DNA of 13,942 nt from Syntrophomonadaceae bacterium (GTDB taxonomy: Bacteria > Bacillota > Dethiobacteria > DTU022). The stretch covers positions 1 through 13,942 of the forward strand of contig SKZS01000116.1 in the NCBI GenBank assembly GCA_007127255.1, written 5' to 3'. The notes beneath the pieces are model-generated. The model was given only the letters and a program-made list of their open reading frames with translations. It did no database searches and was not told the origin of the DNA. Each line of letters begins with the position of its first letter. Position 1 is the first letter of the stretch. Of the stretch, positions 8,541-13,942 are shown in pieces. The translations under genes and the position numbers were made by a program.

Positions 8541-9494
8541 CTATTTCACCACCCGATCAGTAAGTAAAGCATACATTCCCCATACCCCGGCTTCGGGTTC
8601 AAGCTGGGCCGGAAATACTTTTAAAGGGGTAATTTCCACAGAGGGCTTGATTGCCTCTTCTTTTATCCTGGTGGCAACTTTTTTCAGGTAATTGCTCCTT
8701 CCACCGGCTACTCCGCCGCCGACCACCAGGCAGGAGGGGTTGAATAAATTAACCAGGTTGGCTAAACCACTGCCGGTGCTCTCGATAGCCCGATCAATAA
8801 TGCTTTGGGCGATAGTATTTCCTGCTTCAGCCTGTTCAAATACCCAGGACGTAGTGATTTTACCCCCCTCAACCTCAGTTTCGTCCCATAATACCCCGGC
8901 ACTGCGGGCGATGGCGCTGCCCGAAGCCCAGATTTCAAGGCAGTCATACCCACCGCATTTACAGGTTCGTCCTTCACCAAAAGGTTTTGTATGTCCTATT
9001 TCTCCTGCAAAGCCACTGTAACCCCTGTAAAGCCGTCCGTTTAAAAATAAACCTCCCCCTATACCGGTACTGATTGTCACATAGATGACATCATAATGCC
9101 CTTTTGCCGCACCATAAACTGCCTCCCCGACTACAGCCGCATTGGCATCGTTTTCAATGAAGACGGAACATTTAAATGCCTTTTTCAGCATATCGCCAAA
9201 CGGAACCGGGCTGTTCCAGTGTAGATTTGGAGACTGGTAAACCAACCCGCTTTTATGATATAAAAAACCGGCAATACATACACCGATTCCCTTTGGTTTA
9301 CTGTCAGAATTAATCCCGTATTCTACATTGCCTTTTCTCAATAGAGTACTTATCGTCTGAATAATTTCCGAAGGTTCTTCAGGTTTTGGTGTAGCTGTTT
9401 TATTTCTGTACACTACATTGCCGCTTTCGTCAATCAGCAGGAGTAAAATCTTACTCCCGCCAATATCAACAACACAGTAAATCTGATTGTTCAT
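8541..9494 (-). CDS. ROK-family sugar kinase (glucokinase-like)
   Basis: This cytoplasmic ATP-dependent hexose kinase of 317 residues belongs to the ROK family. The ATP-binding start is DIGGSK (10-15). The catalytic motif is END (114-116, with D116 the expected base). The glycine-rich ISTGIGGG lies at 141-148. E165-I-G-H168 precedes a zinc site C178-x-C180-G-x3-C185. The absence of an N-terminal helix-turn-helix argues for a kinase rather than a ROK repressor. Glucose is the commonest substrate, but N-acetylmannosamine, fructose or allose cannot be excluded. The start is ATG with AAGGGG 9 nt upstream, inside the last codons of the NifV-like gene 6 bp before it. The gene stops 3 bp before the DedA-like start, so it lies inside an operon. 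No sugar transporter or catabolic gene is nearby. Confidence 0.93.
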   Translation of the reverse strand: MNNQIYCVVDIGGSKILLLLIDESGNVVYRNKTATPKPEEPSEIIQTISTLLRKGNVEYGINSDSKPKGIGVCIAGFLYHKSGLVYQSPNLHWNSPVPFGDMLKKAFKCSVFIENDANAAVVGEAVYGAAKGHYDVIYVTISTGIGGGLFLNGRLYRGYSGFAGEIGHTKPFGEGRTCKCGGYDCLEIWASGSAIARSAGVLWDETEVEGGKITTSWVFEQAEAGNTIAQSIIDRAIESTGSGLANLVNLFNPSCLVVGGGVAGGRSNYLKKVATRIKEEAIKPSVEITPLKVFPAQLEPEAGVWGMYALLTDRVVK

Positions 9495-9500
9495 TATATG

Positions 9501-10694
9501 TTACCCCTTGTTATTTCCGGAGTCTTCTATTGAAGCGGCAATCTTTTTCTCATAAAGATAATCTTCATAAATATACATTAACTCTTTATCAAAAAGGGTT
9601 CGCTTTAAATCAACGGTAACCGACCGTACTGATTCCAGCAAATCTGCAGCTTCTTCATCGGAAAGATCTATGCCGTACTCGACGAATTTCATCTTAATTG
9701 CTTTTGAACCCGAATGTTTACCGATAACAATCTGTCTTTCAAGTCCTACCTCTTCAGGTTTAAATATTTCGTATGTCTCCGGATGTTTGAGGACCCCGTC
9801 AGCATGAATGCCGGATTCGTGAGCAAAAGTGTTGGTCCCGACAATGGGCTTGGCAGGATACAGCTGCCGTCCCGACGCCCTGGCAACATATTCGCAAAGG
9901 TTGCGGAAATCCCTGGTTTGCATGCCCAGGTTTACACCGAATAAATGCTTAAGGGCCATTGCTACTTCTTCCAGGGCGGCATTGCCCGCCCTCTCACCCA
10001 GGCCGTTTATGGTAACACCGATAAACTTCGCTCCTGCCTGCAAACCGGCCAGCGCATTGGCTGTAGCCATTCCAAAATCATTATGTGTATGCATTTCGAT
10101 ATCCATCCCGGTTTTTTCAATCAGTTCGGTAATCAATTTATGGGTTTTAAAAGGTTCGAGGACGCCAATTGTATCACAAAATCTCAATCTATCAGCACCT
10201 GCTGCCCTGGCCTCGTTGGCAAACTGAACAAGGAAGTCCATATCGGTGCGTGAAGCATCTTCCGCATTGACCGAAATATAGAAACCCTGTTCCCTGGCAT
10301 ATTTTACTGCCTTCGTCATATTTTCGAGGACCCATTCCCTGGTTGTTTTCAGTTTATGATTTATATGTATGTCTGATGTGGATATCGATATTGCTACAGC
10401 ATCTACACCACAATCAATCGAGTGCTTTATGTCTTCAATGTTTGCCCGGTTCCATGCCATAATACTGGCTTGCAGTTTATAGGAAACCATTTCTTTAATA
10501 ACTTCTTTTTCATCTCCGCCCATTACCGGTATACCCGCTTCAATCTGGTGTACTCCGAGGTTGTCCAGCATCCTGGCGATACGCAGCTTTTCCCTGTTTG
10601 AAAATACAACCCCGGCGGTCTGTTCACCATCACGCAGGGTTGTATCTACCAGCATGGGCAGCTTATTAGCCAGTGCATCCATAAAACGCTTCAT
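9501..10694 (-). CDS. nifV: Homocitrate synthase, NifV type (Re-citrate synthase possible)
   Basis: This DRE-TIM aldolase condenses acetyl-CoA with a 2-oxoacid. Its 397 residues carry DTTLRDGEQTAGVVF (17-31, catalytic R21-D22), NAEDASRTD (143-151), the metal-binding HTHND (202-206) and GLGERAGNAALEEV (231-244). The QTAGV and NAEDASRTD wording is typical of NifV homocitrate synthases rather than LeuA, and the protein lacks the LeuA C-terminal leucine-binding domain. Homocitrate would serve the nitrogenase cofactor, yet no nif gene is visible here. Re-citrate synthase, the anaerobe enzyme that replaces GltA, belongs to the same subfamily and cannot be separated by eye. The ATG start has a near-perfect AAAGGAGA (10702-10709). 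The gene begins 35 bp after proC and is followed 6 bp later by the ROK kinase. Confidence 0.9.
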   Translation of the reverse strand: MKRFMDALANKLPMLVDTTLRDGEQTAGVVFSNREKLRIARMLDNLGVHQIEAGIPVMGGDEKEVIKEMVSYKLQASIMAWNRANIEDIKHSIDCGVDAVAISISTSDIHINHKLKTTREWVLENMTKAVKYAREQGFYISVNAEDASRTDMDFLVQFANEARAAGADRLRFCDTIGVLEPFKTHKLITELIEKTGMDIEMHTHNDFGMATANALAGLQAGAKFIGVTINGLGERAGNAALEEVAMALKHLFGVNLGMQTRDFRNLCEYVARASGRQLYPAKPIVGTNTFAHESGIHADGVLKHPETYEIFKPEEVGLERQIVIGKHSGSKAIKMKFVEYGIDLSDEEAADLLESVRSVTVDLKRTLFDKELMYIYEDYLYEKKIAASIEDSGNNKG

Positions 10695-10729
10695 TTTAAT
10701 ATCTCCTTTGGTGATATAAACTGCTGTCC

Positions 10730-11542
10730 TTATCCCAGGCGTAATTCTTCAGAACGTTTTGTCGCTTCCCTCACTGCCTTGATCAGACAGCTTCTAAAAC
10801 CTTCTTCTTCAAGAGTGAGTAAAGCTGAACTGGTAGTTCCCGCCGGGGATGTTACAATATTTCTTAATTCTGCCGGATGCTGCGCATTTGAATCCAGCAT
10901 CTTTGCAGCGCCGATCACATTTTGAATAACCAGCTTCGAAGCAGCATCTCTCCTGATACCGACCGATACACCTGCATCAATCATGGTTTCTATAAACAGG
11001 TAAACATAAGCAGGACCGGTTCCGCTCAGGCCTGTAGCGGCGTCCATCAGGTTTTCCGGTAGTCGCATTGTTAACCCCAGTGGTTTAAGCATACGTTCCA
11101 CTACCTGTCTTTCTTCGTCGGTTACACTTTCTCCGGTACTGATTACTATCGCTCCTTCGCCAATCAGGCACGGTGTATTCGGCATTAAACGAATCACCTT
11201 GGTGCCTGGATACAGGCAGCTTTCGATATAGCTGATTGTAATGCCTGCAGCAACTGATACATAAATTTGGTCCGGCTGGATTAAGGGTTTAACTGCATAG
11301 AGAAGCCCTTCAGTGTCCTGCGGTTTTACGGCAATAAAAACATGCTTGCAAAGGGGAATGAAATCATCAAGGCCCGGGGCGGTATTAGCTTTAACTTCTG
11401 AAGCCAGTATATTTTTTCGCTCTTCGTTTAAATCATAAAGATAGACCGTATTCGGGTCAACTCCTCCCCGGCCAATCATCCCTCTTGCCAGGGCTGAACC
11501 CATAGCGCCGCAGCCTATTAAACCGATATTTTGTTTAACCAT
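10730..11542 (-). CDS. proC: Pyrroline-5-carboxylate reductase
   Basis: ProC reduces 1-pyrroline-5-carboxylate to L-proline with NAD(P)H, the last step of proline synthesis. From the chosen ATG the protein has 270 residues, the usual length. The Rossmann motif GLIGCGAMG (7-15) begins almost at the N-terminus. The family signature LSGTGPAYVYLFIETMIDAG lies in the C-terminal half, followed by the SPAGTTSSAL segment. I set the start at 11542 because AAGGGGG (11551-11557) lies 8 nt upstream. The open frame extends to 11614, but those 24 extra residues (MILNLHSK...) cover the ribosome binding site and probable promoter. Two other proteins may draw on related substrates: a proline-dehydrogenase-like enzyme is encoded just upstream beyond a terminator. 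proC is probably the first gene of the downstream operon. Confidence 0.96.
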   Translation of the reverse strand: MVKQNIGLIGCGAMGSALARGMIGRGGVDPNTVYLYDLNEERKNILASEVKANTAPGLDDFIPLCKHVFIAVKPQDTEGLLYAVKPLIQPDQIYVSVAAGITISYIESCLYPGTKVIRLMPNTPCLIGEGAIVISTGESVTDEERQVVERMLKPLGLTMRLPENLMDAATGLSGTGPAYVYLFIETMIDAGVSVGIRRDAASKLVIQNVIGAAKMLDSNAQHPAELRNIVTSPAGTTSSALLTLEEEGFRSCLIKAVREATKRSEELRLG

Positions 11543-11550
11543 ACACATTT

Positions 11551-11557
11551 CCCCCTT
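11551..11557 (-). promoter_or_regulatory. Ribosome binding site deciding the proC start
   Basis: AAGGGGG on the minus strand lies 8 nt before the ATG at 11542. It sits too close to the alternative in-frame ATG six bases upstream (about 2 nt), so it selects the start that begins MVKQN. Confidence 0.75.
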
Positions 11558-11573
11558 AAATATCTTAGGAAAT

Positions 11574-11602
11574 ATTCTATCTGAATCATGCTTTGAATGC
11601 AA
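11574..11602 (-). promoter_or_regulatory. Probable sigma-A promoter of the proC operon
   Basis: On the minus strand TTGCAT (11597-11602) and TAGAAT (11574-11579, five of six to TATAAT) are separated by 17 bp. The -10 box is about 32 bp before the proC start codon. Its position just downstream of a terminator and a composite palindrome fits a new transcription unit. The -35 box matches the consensus poorly (three of six). Confidence 0.5.
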
Positions 11603-11615
11603 GTTTAGAATCAAC

Positions 11616-11780
11616 TTAAAAATTTTGTAACTGCTCAGCCCGATACGCCTTGGTTAATGATAAGCCGTGCCTGTGGGGACGGTTCGAGCGTCACCGAAGC
11701 GAAGCGGAGGTCCGAAGGGCAGACGATGGAACCGTCCCCTGGCACGGCAGTTTATGCCTTAGCAGTTACAAAATTTTTAA
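11616..11780. repeat. Composite palindrome, MITE/REP-like element
   Basis: A perfect 20-bp inverted repeat bounds the element: TTAAAAATTTTGTAACTGCT at 11616-11635 and its complement at 11761-11780. Nested inside are a second pair, GCCGTGCC (11664-11671) with GGCACGGC (11741-11748), and a third, GGGGACGGTTC (11675-11685) with GAACCGTCCCC (11729-11739). The roughly 43-nt centre is GC-rich with a repeated CGAAGCG. TTAA ends both outer arms, so TTAA target duplication is possible but cannot be told from the palindrome itself. GGGGACGGTTC-type palindromes recur in clostridial genomes, some near REP-associated transposases; that is from memory. The element has no convincing gene and fills most of the 326-bp spacer between proC and the dehydrogenase. 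As RNA it would form a long hairpin in either direction. Confidence 0.8.
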
Positions 11781-11785
11781 AAAAG

Positions 11786-11813
11786 AAAAGCTGCACCTGC
11801 CAGTGCAGTTTTT
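11786..11813 (-). terminator. Rho-independent terminator after the dehydrogenase genes
   Basis: The stem is CTGCAC (11791-11796) with GTGCAG (11803-11808) around a CTGCCA loop, lengthened by flanking A and T runs. Read on the minus strand it is followed by CTTTTCTTTTTT, a good U-tract, 56-61 nt after the stop of the FAD subunit. The T run on the plus side makes it bidirectional in principle, but no plus-strand gene needs it. Confidence 0.7.
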
Positions 11814-11868
11814 AAGCCCGGGCATTAAGCTAATTATGCACAGTGTCATAGGTATGATTTAAGAAGAA

Positions 11869-13047
11869 CTACTTTAGAGTTTCTGTTTTAGATTCAAAAA
11901 GGTCGCGGTCATAGCGAAAACAGTTCCGGGCTTCTGCAGAAAGGCATGATTCACCGGCTGCTATCATTGAAGTTATGTTCCTACCCACTCCCGGACCCAG
12001 CATCAAACCCTGGCCGCACATGCCCACGGCCAGGATTAAACCCTGCAGCCCGGATGCATAGTCTATAATTGGCACACCATCGGGAGTCATCGGGTAACAG
12101 CCGCGCCAGATACGGCGGATAAGCAAGTTTTTAAAACTGGGTATTAGTGAGATCATTCTTCCGGCCAAAACAGGCAAAAATTCTGACAGCGATTCACGAT
12201 CAGTGCCGATAAATAATTCTTTTGGAGTATAACAAAATATTATTTGACCTTCTTTATTTTGACCGAAATAGAAGTTGGCAGTCTTTCCTTCCGGCCCCGG
12301 CCTCAGATCTACGACCAGGGGGTCAAGAAAATGTTCAATCGGAGCTGAGATACCTGCTTCATGAGCGTCAGGGGTTACTGGAATTTCAATACCCAAAAGC
12401 GGCCCATGTTCTGCAGCATCTGAACCGGCGGCAAGCACAACCCACTCTGCGTTATAGCTGTCTTTATCTGTTTTTACACCGGTGATCCTGTCAGCTTCGC
12501 GCAGGTACCCGGTAACTGTTTCATTAAAGTGATATTCTGCTCCGTGCTTTTCTGCCTGCCTTTGAAAAGCAATTGGTGCCAGTATTGATGAAACCTGCCC
12601 GTCATCAGGCGAGTAAGTTCCACCCAGCAGGCCATCGCGATTTACGCCGGGAATTAATTCCCCGATATCTTCCGGGCCAACCCAGTCAATTTTCATGCCG
12701 CAAGTTTTCTGATATGGAATTAAATTTCTTAAGGTGTTTTCTGTTTCGCTGTCATAAACGGGAAAACAGTAGCCTCCGGGTTTCCAGCCAATATCAAACC
12801 CGTATTTTTCTTTCCAGGTGGAAAATATTTCGATGCTGAAAAGACAGGTAGATATTTTACCGGGATCGGAATGAGTTGCTCTCACTCCTCCGATTGCCGT
12901 TTTATTTTCACCCTGACCAGCAGAAGCACGTTTATCAATAACCAGGACCTTTAAACCGGCTTCAGCCAGCTGACAGGCAGTAGGATTGCCAACGCTTCCG
13001 CAACCGACAACTATAACATCATAATTATTATTATTATTGGCCGACAT
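11869..13047 (-). CDS. FAD-dependent amino/imino acid dehydrogenase, beta subunit (DAO family)
   Basis: This 392-residue flavoenzyme of the DAO family oxidises an amino or imino acid; proline, sarcosine, glycine and hydroxyproline are all plausible substrates. The FAD-binding motif VVGCGSVG has the pattern G15-x-G17-x2-G20, with an acidic residue ending the second strand (VLVIDKR). Near the C-terminus, RRIWRGCYPMTPDGVPIIDY and AVGMCGQGLMLGPGVG match the second FAD contact region of proline dehydrogenase beta, sarcosine oxidase beta and HcnC-type subunits. The ATG overlaps the upstream alpha-subunit gene by 14 bp and is preceded by AGGAGGT (13053-13059) 5 nt away, so the two are translationally coupled. 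Residues 4-8 are a run of five Asn encoded by AAT repeats. A terminator follows. The family is sure; the substrate is not. Confidence 0.92.
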   Translation of the reverse strand: MSANNNNNYDVIVVGCGSVGNPTACQLAEAGLKVLVIDKRASAGQGENKTAIGGVRATHSDPGKISTCLFSIEIFSTWKEKYGFDIGWKPGGYCFPVYDSETENTLRNLIPYQKTCGMKIDWVGPEDIGELIPGVNRDGLLGGTYSPDDGQVSSILAPIAFQRQAEKHGAEYHFNETVTGYLREADRITGVKTDKDSYNAEWVVLAAGSDAAEHGPLLGIEIPVTPDAHEAGISAPIEHFLDPLVVDLRPGPEGKTANFYFGQNKEGQIIFCYTPKELFIGTDRESLSEFLPVLAGRMISLIPSFKNLLIRRIWRGCYPMTPDGVPIIDYASGLQGLILAVGMCGQGLMLGPGVGRNITSMIAAGESCLSAEARNCFRYDRDLFESKTETLK

Positions 13048-13942
13048 TGTCTACCTCCTCCTTCTCCTCCATTTTTACATGGTCGGAACTGTTTCCGGCA
13101 ATAAAATCTCCCAGGTGCACTTCGGCAACCAGGGGCCGGTGAGTAGGCATGGTAATTTCTGACAACGGAATGCCCTCTTCACGATAGAGGCGCAGAATTA
13201 AGTCATTGCAGGTTTTACCGTTACATCCACCCAGGCCGGCGCGAACAGCAGCTTTAAGCTGGTTCATATCACGGATTCCTGCTCTAATCGCTTCTGCAAT
13301 TTCACTCTTTCTGACTCTTTCGCAGCGGCAGATAATCGGATCCTCTTCTTCAGAGAGGGATATTTCAAGAGGCTGCCCTGTTTCAATTTCCCTGATCATA
13401 AAACCGGCAACCTTTAATTTATCTTCATCAGGCACTTCCAGGAGCAGCAACCTCCTGCTATTTTGTGATTCTCTGTCCTTGTAGGCGATAACCTTACCCT
13501 TTCCGATGGCATTACCTTCCATATCGGTAGTAGTCACTTCTTTGCCGAGAGGAATAATATCATTAACAAACTCGTAAGGCATTACCAGCAAGGCTTTTTC
13601 CTGTTCAGGGTCATAATCATTGACAACCAGGGTGATAGCCAAACCGGGGCAGGCCAGAACACATTGGCCGCATCCGATACAGTCTTTACTATATTCCGGG
13701 AGCGACAGGATAGATTCCGCCATGGTGATACAGTTATTTGGACAGGCTTCGATACAGGGATTACAGGGTATTTCCTGCATGCAGCGAATCAACGGATAAA
13801 CTGCTGCACTGGTATCTTCAGGTTGAAACGGTTTGCTTTCAGCTGCATGATGTTTTAAGGTATCGCCAAATGCTTCCCAGTCACTGGGCACGGGCAGGTC
13901 AATACCCATCCCCTGTGCTATTCTGCGGCCAACAATTTTCCC
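13034..13942 (-). CDS. Alpha subunit of a proline-dehydrogenase-like complex with ferredoxin and BFD modules (5' end outside window)
   Basis: The frame is open to the window edge, so this is the C-terminal 302 residues of a longer protein. The first visible residues (GKIVGRRIAQGMG) look like the last helix of an FAD/NAD(P)-binding pyridine-nucleotide oxidoreductase domain. Counting from the Met at 13909, a ferredoxin domain has C43-x5-C49-x2-C52-x3-C56-P and C77-x2-C80-x2-C83-x3-C87-P. After a spacer of about 100 residues comes a BFD-like domain, C194-x-C196-x32-C229-x4-C234, whose GLGGCNGKTC recalls the GMGxCQGRxC of HcnA, sarcosine oxidase and proline dehydrogenase alpha chains. The HRPLVAEVHLGDF tail is also typical. 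The Met at 13909 is probably not the real start. It should pass electrons from the beta-subunit FAD through Fe-S centres to NAD or ferredoxin; that is inference. Confidence 0.88.
   Translation of the reverse strand, partial: GKIVGRRIAQGMGIDLPVPSDWEAFGDTLKHHAAESKPFQPEDTSAAVYPLIRCMQEIPCNPCIEACPNNCITMAESILSLPEYSKDCIGCGQCVLACPGLAITLVVNDYDPEQEKALLVMPYEFVNDIIPLGKEVTTTDMEGNAIGKGKVIAYKDRESQNSRRLLLLEVPDEDKLKVAGFMIREIETGQPLEISLSEEEDPIICRCERVRKSEIAEAIRAGIRDMNQLKAAVRAGLGGCNGKTCNDLILRLYREEGIPLSEITMPTHRPLVAEVHLGDFIAGNSSDHVKMEEKEEVDNVGQ
13053..13061 (-). promoter_or_regulatory. Strong ribosome binding site for the beta-subunit gene
   Basis: GGAGGAGGT on the minus strand lies 5 nt before the ATG at 13047 and is encoded within the Glu-rich tail of the alpha subunit. 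It supports coupled translation of the two chains. Confidence 0.75.

Noticed and set aside
8762..8980. Minus-strand frame of 72 codons inside the ROK kinase gene
   Set aside because: It is a shadow frame of a well-conserved kinase, with low-complexity Arg/Pro/Ala-rich content.
11543..11614. Longer proC start adding 24 residues
   Set aside because: The extension covers the AAGGGGG ribosome binding site and probable promoter, and the internal ATG gives the normal ProC N-terminus.
11650..11862. Plus-strand open frame of 70 codons across the palindrome
   Set aside because: It is composed of the palindrome and terminator sequence, has no ribosome binding site and no family resemblance.
1..13942. 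tRNA, rRNA, CRISPR array, phage or toxin-antitoxin genes
   Set aside because: I saw no cloverleaf, spaced direct repeats, or small gene pairs of those kinds on either strand.

Overview
The window reads as chromosomal DNA of an anaerobic, Clostridia-type member of the Firmicutes. The evidence is the miaB-mutS-mutL gene order, AT-rich spacers with strong AGGAGG-like ribosome binding sites, several TTG starts, and many [4Fe-4S] ferredoxin modules. I cannot name the species. Every supported gene lies on the minus strand, so transcription runs from high to low coordinates. There are no tRNA, rRNA, CRISPR or transposase genes.

In transcription order, the right end (13942 to 11869) carries two overlapping genes of a two-subunit flavoprotein dehydrogenase of the proline / sarcosine / HcnBC type. 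The alpha subunit is cut by the window edge; its visible part has the tail of a flavin/nucleotide domain, a two-cluster ferredoxin domain and a BFD-like Cys domain. The beta subunit is a complete FAD enzyme of the DAO family. A stem-loop terminator follows at 11786-11813. Next comes a 165-bp composite palindrome (11616-11780) that resembles a MITE or REP element, then a probable promoter.

From that promoter a tightly packed block runs proC, a NifV-type homocitrate synthase, a ROK-family sugar kinase, a divergent DedA membrane protein, and a DUF362/ferredoxin protein. The last four are 6 bp apart, 3 bp apart, or overlapping by 14 bp, so they are probably translated together. After an 85-bp gap come a small two-cluster ferredoxin and an alpha/beta hydrolase.

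The left third (5485 to 1) is the conserved module miaB (tRNA ms2i6A methylthiotransferase), mutS and mutL (mismatch repair). mutL runs off the window within its C-terminal endonuclease domain.

The least ordinary items are the composite palindrome, the ferredoxin-fused dehydrogenase upstream of proC, a NifV-like synthase with no nitrogenase genes in view, a DedA protein lacking several usual charged residues, and a MutL endonuclease motif whose last Glu is His. I did not find a clearly new multi-gene system; most genes belong to known families.
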